A stretch of DNA of 64,000 bases from TMED23 sp964639965 (GTDB lineage: Bacteria > Pseudomonadota > Alphaproteobacteria > Rhodospirillales > UBA2165): positions 1 through 64,000 of the forward strand of contig CAZXGI010000005.1 in NCBI GenBank assembly GCA_964639965.1, written 5' to 3'. A program made the translations under genes and the position numbers. Positions within the stretch are counted from its first letter, which is position 1. Each line of letters begins with the position of its first letter. Positions 9,116 through 17,759 of this stretch are shown here, piece after piece. Under the pieces are notes generated by a model. It worked only from the letters and a program-made list of their open reading frames with translations, searched no databases and had not been told where the DNA came from.

Positions 9116-11449
9116 TCAGGTGTCATTTTCTGTGGGTCTATGGCTGTCTGGTTTAGATGCTAATCGCAATACGAGTTCTTCTTCACGATCACGTAAAGCT
9201 AGGCGATAAGACTGTTCTTTACCTGTTTCGTAAGGTAAAGGCCATCTTTGATGGTCAATGCCGTAATATGCTGCAGCTTGCAGGGTAAAATGCGGATTTG
9301 TTAGATGAGGTCTTCCAATTGCTACTAGGTCCGCTCTTCCTGCTGCCAGTATTGTATTAGCTTGGTCCCAAGTTGTAATGTTGCCTGCAGTAATAGTTGG
9401 AATGTCTGCTTCTAACCGAACTTGTTCTGAGAATAAGACTTGGAACATACGCCCATAAATAGGTTTTGCATCTGGAGTTGTTTGTCCAGCTGAAACATTG
9501 ATAATATCGCAACCACGTGCCTTTAGAGCCTTGGCTATTTTGACAGCATCGTCTCCATTTATCCCGTCTTCACCGATCCAATCGGTTGCAGAGATTCTGA
9601 CTGAAATAGGTTTTTCATCGGGCCACACCTTGCGGACAGCGTCAAGAATGCGCAGAGGAAACCGCATACGGTTATTCAGTGAACCTCCATATTTGTCTTT
9701 TCTATGGTTGCTGATAGGCGTGACAAAACTTGACAGCAGATAACCGTGGGCCATATGTAGTTCGATCATGTCCGAACCTATTTGATTCGCCAATTTGGTT
9801 GCATATAAAAATTCAGATTCAACATCATCCATTTCACTTTCGGTCATTTCTAGAGGAATATTATTTTTAGCACTATATGGAATTGCTGAAGGTGCAATTA
9901 ACTGCCAATTACCCTGTTTAAGGGGGAGATCCATCCCCTCCCATGCTACCCGCGTGGAACCCTTTCTCCCAGAGTGGCCAATTTGCATGCAAAATTTTGC
10001 ATCTGAATTTTCATGAATATAATTGATAATTTTAGCCCAGGCGTCCGAATGTTCCTCTTTATAGAGACCTGCACAGCCTGGTGTGATCCTGCCCGCTTCC
10101 GAGACACAAGTCATTTCCGAAAAAATAATTCCCGCTCCACCCATCGCTAAACTTCCTAAGTGGACAAAATGGAAATCTCCGACCGTGCCTTCAATAGCTG
10201 AGTACATATCCATAGGTGATACGACGATTCGATTGGAAATGGTCATTTCGCGGAGCTTAAAAGGTGTAAACATCGGTGGTGTACTTTTTGGAACAACAAA
10301 TCCTTTCTCGCGCATCTGATTTGAAAACCAATCTTCTATTTTTTCTATAAATTCGCTGTCGCGTAATCGAAGGTTTTCATGAGTTATTTGTTTTGATCGA
10401 GTTAACATTGAGTAGGCAGCTTGCAAAGGTTGTAAATCCCAATAACGGTTGGTGTTTTCGGTCCATGCAACACTAACATCTGCTGCATGTTGCGTGATTT
10501 CAACCTCAGTCCGCCTTATTACTTCAAATTTTTTTAGAGCTGTCTGGACATTATTTTCTGCAGAAAGGGATTTGTGTAAGGCAATAGCATCTTCCATTGC
10601 TAATTTGGTTCCCGACCCGATGGAGTAGTGTGCTGTGTGAAGTGCGTCTCCAATAAGAACAATGTTATTGAAACTCCAGTGGTCGCACCTTATCGTCGGA
10701 AAAGATCTCCAGATTGATTTGTTTGGTATCAAGTTATGACCGTCGAGTTTATCTCCCCATAAGTCTTCCATATACTTGATTAAACGTTTTTCATTTAGAT
10801 CTTCGACGTCAGGTTGGGCATTTTTCCATGTCGGTTCAGGGGCTTCGATAATCCAAGTTGCATAATTTTCATTAAATTGATAAGCACCTAATATCCAGAT
10901 GCCGGCCTCATTTTCGGTGAAGTCAAATGTAAACGCCTGATATGGTTTTGTGCAGCCGAGCCAAATGAACTTGTTTCGGCGCCATTCAATATTTGGAATA
11001 AACTGGCCTTCATTTAATTTTCGTATTTTGCTGTTTATGCCGTCAGCCCCGACGATTAAGTCAGCGTCTTGGAACTCCTCTAATTCTTTCACTTTGTAAT
11101 TAAAATGGAGGTTAATGTCCAATTCTTGGCAACGTTCTTGCAGGATAAGCAATAATTCTCTGCGGCCACACCCACAAAATCCGTGTCCTTTAGTCCGGAT
11201 TGTTTTTCCTTTAAAATTAAAATCGATTTCGTCCCAGTATGCGAACTCGTTAATAATTTTATGATATGTTTTTTCGTCTTGGGATAAAAAATTACCTAAT
11301 GTTTCGTCAGAGAAAACGACGCCAAATCCAAAAATATCATCAAATTGGTTTTGTTCATAAACATCAATCGAGTATTCAGGATTTGTCTTTTTCATAAGTA
11401 TAGAAAAATAGAGGCCAGCAGGACCAGCACCGACAACCGCAATTTTCAT
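9116..11449 (-). CDS. bifunctional FAD monooxygenase / old yellow enzyme acting on an aryl-CoA (salicylyl-CoA 5-hydroxylase or 2-aminobenzoyl-CoA monooxygenase/reductase type)
   Basis: A 777-residue fusion. Residues 1-380 form an aromatic-ring FAD hydroxylase: VGAGPAGLYFS binds the ADP part, GADGINSKIR is the DG motif and LIGDALHTAHYSIGSG is the GD motif. Residues from about 395 form an NADH:flavin oxidoreductase of the old-yellow-enzyme family, starting PPMFTPFKLREMTISNR and containing HLGSLAMGGAG, MQIGHSGRKG and GRPHLTNPHF. This architecture is known from 2-aminobenzoyl-CoA monooxygenase/reductase of Azoarcus and from proteins annotated as salicylyl-CoA 5-hydroxylase/oxidoreductase. Both act on CoA thioesters of ortho-substituted benzoates, and the sequence alone does not tell which. 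The divergent acyl-CoA ligase gene 157 bases away fits a CoA-thioester route. Confidence 0.88.
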   Translation of the reverse strand: MKIAVVGAGPAGLYFSILMKKTNPEYSIDVYEQNQFDDIFGFGVVFSDETLGNFLSQDEKTYHKIINEFAYWDEIDFNFKGKTIRTKGHGFCGCGRRELLLILQERCQELDINLHFNYKVKELEEFQDADLIVGADGINSKIRKLNEGQFIPNIEWRRNKFIWLGCTKPYQAFTFDFTENEAGIWILGAYQFNENYATWIIEAPEPTWKNAQPDVEDLNEKRLIKYMEDLWGDKLDGHNLIPNKSIWRSFPTIRCDHWSFNNIVLIGDALHTAHYSIGSGTKLAMEDAIALHKSLSAENNVQTALKKFEVIRRTEVEITQHAADVSVAWTENTNRYWDLQPLQAAYSMLTRSKQITHENLRLRDSEFIEKIEDWFSNQMREKGFVVPKSTPPMFTPFKLREMTISNRIVVSPMDMYSAIEGTVGDFHFVHLGSLAMGGAGIIFSEMTCVSEAGRITPGCAGLYKEEHSDAWAKIINYIHENSDAKFCMQIGHSGRKGSTRVAWEGMDLPLKQGNWQLIAPSAIPYSAKNNIPLEMTESEMDDVESEFLYATKLANQIGSDMIELHMAHGYLLSSFVTPISNHRKDKYGGSLNNRMRFPLRILDAVRKVWPDEKPISVRISATDWIGEDGINGDDAVKIAKALKARGCDIINVSAGQTTPDAKPIYGRMFQVLFSEQVRLEADIPTITAGNITTWDQANTILAAGRADLVAIGRPHLTNPHFTLQAAAYYGIDHQRWPLPYETGKEQSYRLALRDREEELVLRLASKPDSHRPTENDT

Positions 11450-11606
11450 GGGTTTACTCCTGGTATCAAGGGATTTATCTTATAACCAAGATATTCACAT
11501 ATTTATAATCAAAAATACAAACCTCGCTAGACTTTTATGGTGCTATAAATTTTTTTACAATCAAAATAATCAATATTCAAAAAATATTGCCTAAAGGGAC
11601 GTCATA

Positions 11607-12905
11607 ATGACCGAGTTAATGCGCTTTCCAAGTTCCAGAGAAGAAATTCTATTAATCCAGAGGGAGCGCAAAAGGTTAGCGTTTGAAAGAGCTAAACAAG
11701 CTCCTTGGTATAGGAATAAGTTATCGGGTATAGATGTAAATAAATTAGATGATCCCGAGGTCTGGAGCCAAGTCCCGATACTGACTAAGGACATTCTTCG
11801 AAGGTTTGATCATGATGAGTTTATTGAAAATTTTAATATTGCTCCTACGACAGATATCGCTGAATATTGGCGTTCCGGTGGTACCACGGGGAAGCCAGTT
11901 TTTTATCCTAGGACGTTTGAGGATGTAAATTACGGACTAGAAAGTTGGGCCAGGACTTTTCCAGCTATTGGCATTGATTCACAAGATTTATGCCATATTT
12001 CATTTCCGTTGGGTATCCATCCAGCCGGGCAAATTTGGGCACGCAGTGCTCATCAGAAGAACGTGGGTATGAATTGGGTGGGTGCTGGAAATTCAGTGCC
12101 ATCGGAGGCGCAAATTGATTTAATACTTACCCTGAAACCCACGGTATTAATTTCAATGTCCAGCTTTGCGCTTCATCTTGCTAATATTGCCGACAATAAT
12201 GGCATAGACCTTTCCAAAAGTTCGGTTCGAATTGTCATTTGCTCAGCAGAGACACTTTCGGACGCAAAAAGAGAAAAACTGGGACACCGCTGGGGGGCTG
12301 AAGTTTTTGACGTATTTGGTATGAGTGAAGCGGGCCTGATGGGATGCGAAAGCAGTGAACATGATGGAATTCATATATGGTCTGACATGTATTATTGTGA
12401 AGTGATAGATGAGAAGTCCAGTAAAGTCCTGAATGAAGGAGAGACAGGAGCATTTTGTGTAACGCCGCTTTTTACTAATAATGCAACACCATTTTTGCGG
12501 TGGAACTCAGGAGATATCGTTCAGATGATTGGTCGTGGTAAGAGTAAAGGTCGGATCGGCGACCTGTTCCCTATGATCCGGCATGCTGCACGTACAACCG
12601 GTTTTTTCAAGATACGTGGTGTTAATCTTAACCATACAGAGTTTGAGGATTTTATGTTTGGGAATGCGGAAATCAATGACTTTCAAGCAATTTTGGAGAC
12701 CGGAGATGATGATTTGGAATTAATCAGGGTTAAAATAGAGGTTAAAAGAGGTCTTGATGAAGAAAAAATTTCCAAACAGGTTGGATCAGAGATAAAAAAG
12801 GTATTTGAAGTATCTCCAATAATTGATTTACAGAAGCCCGGCGAGCTTGCCAAACTCTTTGAAACCAGTATTAAAGCTCCTAGGTTTGTTGATGAAAGGA
12901 GATGA
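11607..12905 (+). CDS. AMP-forming aryl/phenylacetate-CoA ligase family protein
   Basis: A 432-residue adenylate-forming enzyme of the phenylacetate-CoA ligase type. The ATP-binding loop is SGGTTGKPVFYPRTF at about residue 90, the A5-like motif is VFDVFGMSEAGLMG, the ribose-binding A7-like motif is LRWNSGDIV, and the hinge region near GRIGDLFP and FKIRGVNL leads to a short C-terminal domain. It would activate an aromatic carboxylate to its CoA thioester. It diverges from the fused monooxygenase/OYE gene across 157 bases, so a shared control region is likely and its product is the natural candidate substrate supplier. The ribosome site AAAGGGA precedes the ATG at 11607. The true acid (salicylate, anthranilate or other) is not determinable here. 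Confidence 0.85.
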   Translation: MTELMRFPSSREEILLIQRERKRLAFERAKQAPWYRNKLSGIDVNKLDDPEVWSQVPILTKDILRRFDHDEFIENFNIAPTTDIAEYWRSGGTTGKPVFYPRTFEDVNYGLESWARTFPAIGIDSQDLCHISFPLGIHPAGQIWARSAHQKNVGMNWVGAGNSVPSEAQIDLILTLKPTVLISMSSFALHLANIADNNGIDLSKSSVRIVICSAETLSDAKREKLGHRWGAEVFDVFGMSEAGLMGCESSEHDGIHIWSDMYYCEVIDEKSSKVLNEGETGAFCVTPLFTNNATPFLRWNSGDIVQMIGRGKSKGRIGDLFPMIRHAARTTGFFKIRGVNLNHTEFEDFMFGNAEINDFQAILETGDDDLELIRVKIEVKRGLDEEKISKQVGSEIKKVFEVSPIIDLQKPGELAKLFETSIKAPRFVDERR

Positions 12906-12926
12906 TTCTAAGAATTAACCACCAAA

Positions 12927-13142
12927 ATGCAGCATCAGAATTGTAAAATCTTGGAATTTGATGATTTGAAAAACCGAAGTGGAAGGCAGTTAATTTGTGA
13001 AGTTTGCCATACTAACTTTATGTGTGACAGCAATAGTGAGGTTGGTTGTTGGTGTATGACGATAGAACAAAAGGTAATTGATGAAAATTTAAAAGACTGT
13101 ATCTGTGAGAATTGTCTCTCTAAAGCCGTTAATTGTAGATGA
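12927..13142 (+). CDS. Cys-rich CWC family small protein
   Basis: A 71-residue protein with eight cysteines in the pattern of the cysteine-rich CWC family: CEVCHTNFMC, then GCWCM, then DCICENC. The spacing of the paired cysteines suggests zinc or another metal bound by two knuckles. No enzymatic role is established for this family. It begins 21 bases after the ligase gene and is probably co-transcribed with it. Cys-rich CWC proteins are commonly single-copy housekeeping extras, so the link with the aryl-CoA enzymes could be accidental. Confidence 0.8.
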   Translation: MQHQNCKILEFDDLKNRSGRQLICEVCHTNFMCDSNSEVGCWCMTIEQKVIDENLKDCICENCLSKAVNCR

Positions 13143-13608
13143 GTTAATAAATAATGAGAAATTCGAAAATAAATGGGTCAAGATATTGATAGATGAGTGG
13201 TTATATCAGGTACGCATAAAGGTAAGCGAAGAGCTTTCCAATGTATTGAGGGCAGGAAAGCTAGAAGGTACATCTAAAGAAATATACAGGATAGCAAGCA
13301 AGTATGGTACTTTTCCCGTTTGTACTTACGACGCATTCTGTGACTATTGTGCAGAAGCAGAATCAAATGTGTTCGAAGAATATCCTCTATATGATTGGAC
13401 GAAGAAAGTCATAGAAGATCCAGAAAAACGAAAAAAACATATTAAGTCTTTCGCCTTCTATACTGAAGATTCGCAGGTATATAAGGAAAAATTGGCAAGA
13501 TCACTGCATAATAGCCTGTTACCCCTCCATGAAAAAAGTTTAATAGAGGACTTAACTCTTATAGACAGCAATCCAAAAAATAACCCCCAGCCCCCGAGAA
13601 AATTTTAG
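13105..13608 (+). CDS. hypothetical protein, start uncertain
   Basis: An open frame of 167 codons from GTG 13105, with no recognised domain. It has charged helices, one CDYCAEAE segment and a proline-rich tail (NNPQPPRKF). No methionine occurs in it, so only GTG/TTG starts are possible: GTG 13105 overlaps the CWC gene by 38 bases, and TTG 13186 is preceded by a weak GGGTCAAG. Codon use and composition look coding rather than random, and there is no competing frame. It may be the third gene of the ligase-CWC unit, or the remnant of a longer gene whose start was lost. Confidence 0.5.
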   Translation: MRIVSLKPLIVDELINNEKFENKWVKILIDEWLYQVRIKVSEELSNVLRAGKLEGTSKEIYRIASKYGTFPVCTYDAFCDYCAEAESNVFEEYPLYDWTKKVIEDPEKRKKHIKSFAFYTEDSQVYKEKLARSLHNSLLPLHEKSLIEDLTLIDSNPKNNPQPPRKF

Positions 13609-13725
13609 CTTCGTTAATGTAGAAAAAATTCGAAATACTTGATTTAATTTTAATATTGCTAATCTAATTTAATTCTAGGGGATCCTTAGTGAAAAATTAT
13701 TGCAGTTTATTAATCGAAAAAAAAA

Positions 13726-14352
13726 TTAGCTAAGCGCTAACCAAATACCAACACCTATCATTAGGAGACCAGCAACACGATTTATTAATCGAGTATTGTT
13801 TTGTTTTTTCAGCATCATTGCTAGTGCCTGTCCTCCAATTGCATATATCATCAAAGAAATAAATTCTATTATTAATATAATTATCAAAAGAGCTGACATT
13901 TGAGGTAAAAGGGTGACTTCGTAATTAATAAAAGCAGGTACTATCGCGATAAAGAATGCCCACCCTTTAGGATTGGCGACAGCTGTTATGAACCCTTGAA
14001 CAGATAATTTGATAAACTTAATTTCAAATGAGTGAGTTCCATCAAAATTTAATGCCAACGCCCCTCTGGAATTTATCATTTGATAACCTATAAAAACTAA
14101 ATATATTCCTCCGCAATATTTGAATAGAAGAAGGGCGGCTGGGTATGACGAAATGATTGCTCCACCACCAATGACTGCTGTACCCGCTACAACCAAAACA
14201 CCAATAAGTTCACCTGCCATCATTTTCATTGTATTTCTGATTCCGATGGTGATGCCCATTGTTAAGGCGAGCGTCATACAGAGGCCAGGAGTTATAGATA
14301 TGGCAAAAAAAATGGGAATAAAATAGTATAAGAGCGAAAAGTCTATGGGCAT
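13726..14352 (-). CDS. LysE/RhtB family amino-acid exporter
   Basis: A 208-residue inner-membrane protein with five to six hydrophobic helices. The N-terminal block FFAISITPGLCMTLALTMG corresponds to the conserved SPGP-type motif of LysE/RhtB exporters (here TPGL), followed by the GIRNT loop and the FKYCGGIYLVFIGYQM helix. A later segment, VANPKGWAFFIAIVPAF, is also family-typical. It exports amino acids or related small metabolites; the substrate is unknown. It lies near histidine ammonia-lyase on the same strand, separated by about 290 bases in which I found no further gene. Confidence 0.88.
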   Translation of the reverse strand: MPIDFSLLYYFIPIFFAISITPGLCMTLALTMGITIGIRNTMKMMAGELIGVLVVAGTAVIGGGAIISSYPAALLLFKYCGGIYLVFIGYQMINSRGALALNFDGTHSFEIKFIKLSVQGFITAVANPKGWAFFIAIVPAFINYEVTLLPQMSALLIIILIIEFISLMIYAIGGQALAMMLKKQNNTRLINRVAGLLMIGVGIWLALS

Positions 14353-14643
14353 TTGTAATAATTAACGCTGTATAGTTTTAAACGTTTGTGCGAGGCTAAT
14401 ATAGAAATAACACGGATTTTGATTCCGTTGTTGGCTAACATTGTAATTAACGTTGTACTCCAGTCAATAAAAGTACAGATAGGTAACAGTTTTTGTTATA
14501 ATTTTTCCAATATTTTAGTTCAAACTCCTCTCTTCCAGGTTGAAACTTTTAGGAAGATTTTTTTTCATCTAAGTGGTTTGGGATGTACCCATGCGCTTGA
14601 CCCAACATAATCGGACGATTTCCCGTTTAAGCATCAACCGAGT

Positions 14644-16194
14644 TCATGCTGCTATTTCTGGAAAATTGATTTTGGCTGCATCAATAATAGCATTTGATGA
14701 AACTAATGTTGCTGCTCGAGCGAGATCTGAAGCAAGATAGCGATCATTTTGGATAGTTGCAATGTCAACACGTAAGCGTGCTAATACTGAATTTAATGGA
14801 TTACTTGTTTTTAATGGCGCCCTGAATTCAATACCCTGTGCCCCACAAATTAGTTCAACACCCAGAATATTATTTAGATTCTTTGTCATTCTCAGTAGGC
14901 GGCGTGCACCGTAAGCCGCCATTGATACATGGTCTTCTTGGTTTGCGCTGGTTGGGGTGCTATCTGTGACACACGGGTTGGCAAGGTGTTTGTTCTCGCT
15001 CATTAGAGCAGCAGCGGTAACTTCTGCCATCATCAATCCTGAATTCAAACCTGGTTCTGGTGTTAGAAATGGTGGAAGATTATGACTCAAAGTAGGATCC
15101 ACCATTAATGCTATACGGCGTTGAGAAATCGCACCAATTTCAGCGATGGCAAGTGCGATCATATCGGCAGCAAAGCCAACTGGTTCAGCATGAAAATTAC
15201 CTCCAGAAACAATGCGGTTGGATTTTGTTAATACAAGGGGATTATCAGTTGCTGCATTGGCTTCAATTTTCAAGGTAGTGGAAGCTTGACGCAGTACGTC
15301 CATAGCTGCACCTGTCACTTGTGGCTGGCAGCGAATGCAATAAGGATCCTGAACTCTAGTGTCTCCTTCTATATGGCTATCACGTATTTCAGATCCAGTT
15401 AGTAGAGCTCTAATGCTACTAGCTGCTTCACACTGCCCACGATGACCACGTAAGGCGTGAATGTCTGGTTGTGTTGGTGCCGTAGACCCCATGATAGCAT
15501 CGGTCGACATTGCTGATGTTATTAATGAGTTTTGCGCAGCATGCCAGGCTTCAAAAAGACCAGCTAGCGCAAAAGTAGTTGAAAACTGCGTACCGTTTAT
15601 TAGAGCCAAGCCTTCCTTTGGCCCTAGAGTGATTGGGGATAATCCAGCTTTGGCCAAAGCATCAGCACTATGATAAATCTTACCATCGTATTCTGATTTC
15701 CCTTCTCCAATCATGGCAGCAGTCATATGGGCCAATGGCGCTAAATCTCCCGAAGCACCAACTGATCCCTGTGCTGGAATTACGGGCATTACCCCTTTTT
15801 CCAACATCTGTTGGAGCAATTCTACGAGTTCCCAACGTACACCAGAAGCACCGCGTCCAAATGATATAAGTTTAAGCGTCATCATTAATCGAACAATACT
15901 ATTTGGGACCGGGTCGCCTACCCCACAGCAATGGCTCAAGATTAAATTTTTCTGCAAGGTTTTTGAATCTGACGGATCAATTTTGATACTGGCTAGTTTT
16001 CCAAACCCAGTGTTGACACCATAAACTGGAACCTCACTATTGGCAGCAATATCAATCTGTTTGCAGGACTCTTCAATAGCCTTACGGCAATCAGGACTTA
16101 ATCTTGTGGTATTTTCATTCCAGTAAATGTCACTCAACTGATTAAGTGAAACCTGCCCCGGATACAATGTCAATTCACCCAAATTTTCCTCCAA
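14644..16194 (-). CDS. hutH: histidine ammonia-lyase
   Basis: Deaminates L-histidine to trans-urocanate with the autocatalytic MIO electrophile. The 516-residue product contains GSVGASGDLAPLAH; residues Ala147-Ser148-Gly149 should cyclise to MIO. The conserved catalytic tyrosine lies in VYGVNTGFG near residue 58. The selectivity pair after LIL is Ser87-His88, as in histidine rather than tyrosine or phenylalanine ammonia-lyases, which supports HutH. No hutU, hutI, hutG or hutC is in the window, so the rest of the pathway must be elsewhere or absent. The gene appears monocistronic. Upstream, 573 bases separate it from the next gene on the opposite strand. Confidence 0.92.
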   Translation of the reverse strand: MEENLGELTLYPGQVSLNQLSDIYWNENTTRLSPDCRKAIEESCKQIDIAANSEVPVYGVNTGFGKLASIKIDPSDSKTLQKNLILSHCCGVGDPVPNSIVRLMMTLKLISFGRGASGVRWELVELLQQMLEKGVMPVIPAQGSVGASGDLAPLAHMTAAMIGEGKSEYDGKIYHSADALAKAGLSPITLGPKEGLALINGTQFSTTFALAGLFEAWHAAQNSLITSAMSTDAIMGSTAPTQPDIHALRGHRGQCEAASSIRALLTGSEIRDSHIEGDTRVQDPYCIRCQPQVTGAAMDVLRQASTTLKIEANAATDNPLVLTKSNRIVSGGNFHAEPVGFAADMIALAIAEIGAISQRRIALMVDPTLSHNLPPFLTPEPGLNSGLMMAEVTAAALMSENKHLANPCVTDSTPTSANQEDHVSMAAYGARRLLRMTKNLNNILGVELICGAQGIEFRAPLKTSNPLNSVLARLRVDIATIQNDRYLASDLARAATLVSSNAIIDAAKINFPEIAA

Positions 16195-16767
16195 AATTTC
16201 TTCTATTAAGAGAGTTAAACCTAACTCCGTAAGATAGTTCTGCTGGATGTTCGATGTTCCAAATTTGTTAGATTGGGGCGTTCGTCAACCTTAATAGATC
16301 CAGTATCATCTAGGCCAAATTCTTGTGCAGCACTCTGTGTAACTGTAAGAGAGAATTTTTGTTGAATCAATCGGCTTTATTTTCTGTAAAATTTTGACCT
16401 GTACTTTCACTCAATAAAAATACTCATAAGCCATTTTTTTAAAATATTTGTATTTGGAATATTCACACCCGCTCAATGAATTATCGCACGTAACACACGG
16501 ATATTGTTATATAATTTTAACAGTGTGAAGTTACTTTGCAATTTAGGTTTGATTATTACCTCTTTCTCGCAACCTAACCATCTGAATTATCACTCCAACA
16601 ATTTGATTTTTGGAGTAAACATGTCTGTTCAGACGACTTTCCCTCCTCTGGACAGCGCATGACTTATGTGAAATTATTTACCAAGGAATATTGGATCTAA
16701 CTTGGTTTAGGCAAGAATCTCTATAGTATAATTTGAGTGACTATTACTATCAACGGGGTGTAGCACA
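16195..16767. other. 573-base intergenic region between divergent hutH and the heme-oxygenase-fold gene
   Basis: AT-rich, with no credible coding frame and no RNA gene I can recognise. It should carry both promoters. A candidate promoter for the rightward gene is listed separately at 16702-16732. I see no long inverted repeat or riboswitch. Confidence 0.5.
16702..16732 (+). promoter_or_regulatory. candidate sigma-70 promoter for the heme-oxygenase-fold gene
   Basis: A perfect TATAAT at 16727-16732 is preceded by TTGGTT at 16702-16707. The spacer is 19 bases, longer than optimal, so the -35 assignment is weak. The start codon of the gene is 36 bases downstream. Confidence 0.35.
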
Positions 16768-17523
16768 ATGCTAGGTAGCGTAAATAAGGAAAAAAACTTG
16801 ATTGGTAAAAAAATTATATCAATTCGTGATAAGTGGCACACAAAGAATCACCCTTTATTTAAGGAATTGGCAAAAGGCAAACTGAAACTTAAAATCCTCG
16901 GCATTCATCAGGCGATGCATGCTAAATTTGTCGTTTTGGCGCTTGAGGCTTTTGGTCTTCTTTACAATAAAGGAGACTCGCAGATAAAAAAAATGTGCGT
17001 GGAAAACCTAGCTGAAGAAGAGGGAATAGTTGCACAAATTGCAGTTGGCGAAGAACCTCACGAACACATGCATATGATACACCAATTTTGTCTCGCTGCT
17101 GGTTTAAGTCAGAAAGAAATTGATACAACAGAAATGCTCCCAAGCTGGTGGGCTCGGACACTCTATTATAGATATATAGCAGATGTTGAACCAGTAGGGG
17201 TGGCCCTAGCTGCGTTGTTCACACAAGAGGGTCAACAACCTCAACTTAATAACGAAATTACGATACCCGCTCTTACTGCACATTATGGTTTTAATCGTGA
17301 TGACCCAGCTATTGAGTTTTTTGTTGCACACGAGCTTGCAGATCAGGAACATTCAGAGAGACAGTTAGCGTTAGCTGTTGAAAATATTCACACCGAAGAA
17401 GAAGCCTCTCAAGCGCTAATTTGTGCCGAAAGAATCTGCCAATTACGCTGGGCCTCTGCATCAGAGATATATAATTTACATCATTTGGGTGAAGCAATAC
17501 TTGCGCCCCCAGAATTAACTTAA
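16768..17523 (+). CDS. iron-containing redox enzyme family protein (TenA/PqqC-like heme-oxygenase fold)
   Basis: A 251-residue all-helical protein. Acidic and histidine pairs sit where heme-oxygenase-like diiron oxidases hold metal: ENLAEEEG near residue 80, HEHMHMIHQF near 100, and HELADQEHSERQ near 190. The middle helix carries EPVGVALAALFTQEG. Relatives include PqqC, CADD and the diiron oxidases that oxidise small molecules or cleave amino acids, whereas classical TenA lacks the metal ligands. Specific reaction unknown. The gene is monocistronic, preceded by a promoter-like TATAAT, and lies just outside the repeat that bounds the guaA-linked island. Confidence 0.68.
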   Translation: MLGSVNKEKNLIGKKIISIRDKWHTKNHPLFKELAKGKLKLKILGIHQAMHAKFVVLALEAFGLLYNKGDSQIKKMCVENLAEEEGIVAQIAVGEEPHEHMHMIHQFCLAAGLSQKEIDTTEMLPSWWARTLYYRYIADVEPVGVALAALFTQEGQQPQLNNEITIPALTAHYGFNRDDPAIEFFVAHELADQEHSERQLALAVENIHTEEEASQALICAERICQLRWASASEIYNLHHLGEAILAPPELT

Positions 17524-17680
17524 AAACAAAAAAACTGAGATACAACTAATAATATATCTTAATCACAAATTTCTTGTTCTTAAGTTTCAGTATTTCAGGG
17601 GTTTATAGATTACTTTGGCGCTACTTTTAAGTTAGACGGTCAATATAACATGTTGACAATAAAAATATTATTTAACGGTC

Positions 17681-17693
17681 TCACTCCCACTCA
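17681..17693. repeat. distal copy of 13-base att-like direct repeat
   Basis: TCACTCCCACTCA, identical to the 3' terminus of guaA at 20885-20897, in a region that is otherwise non-coding (17524-17759). Confidence 0.65.
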
Positions 17694-17759
17694 TTAAAAA
17701 TAACTCACTCCATTTATAAGATTAATTTTTACACGCAACTCCCACATATAACCATAAAC

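Noticed and set aside
14386..14610. 74-codon plus-strand frame between LysE and hutH
   Set aside because: It has no ribosome site, no recognisable motif and a composition typical of AT-rich spacer.
17701..17711. Extra partial att-like copy (CTCACTCC)
   Set aside because: It shares only eight bases with the 13-base repeat and could occur by chance.
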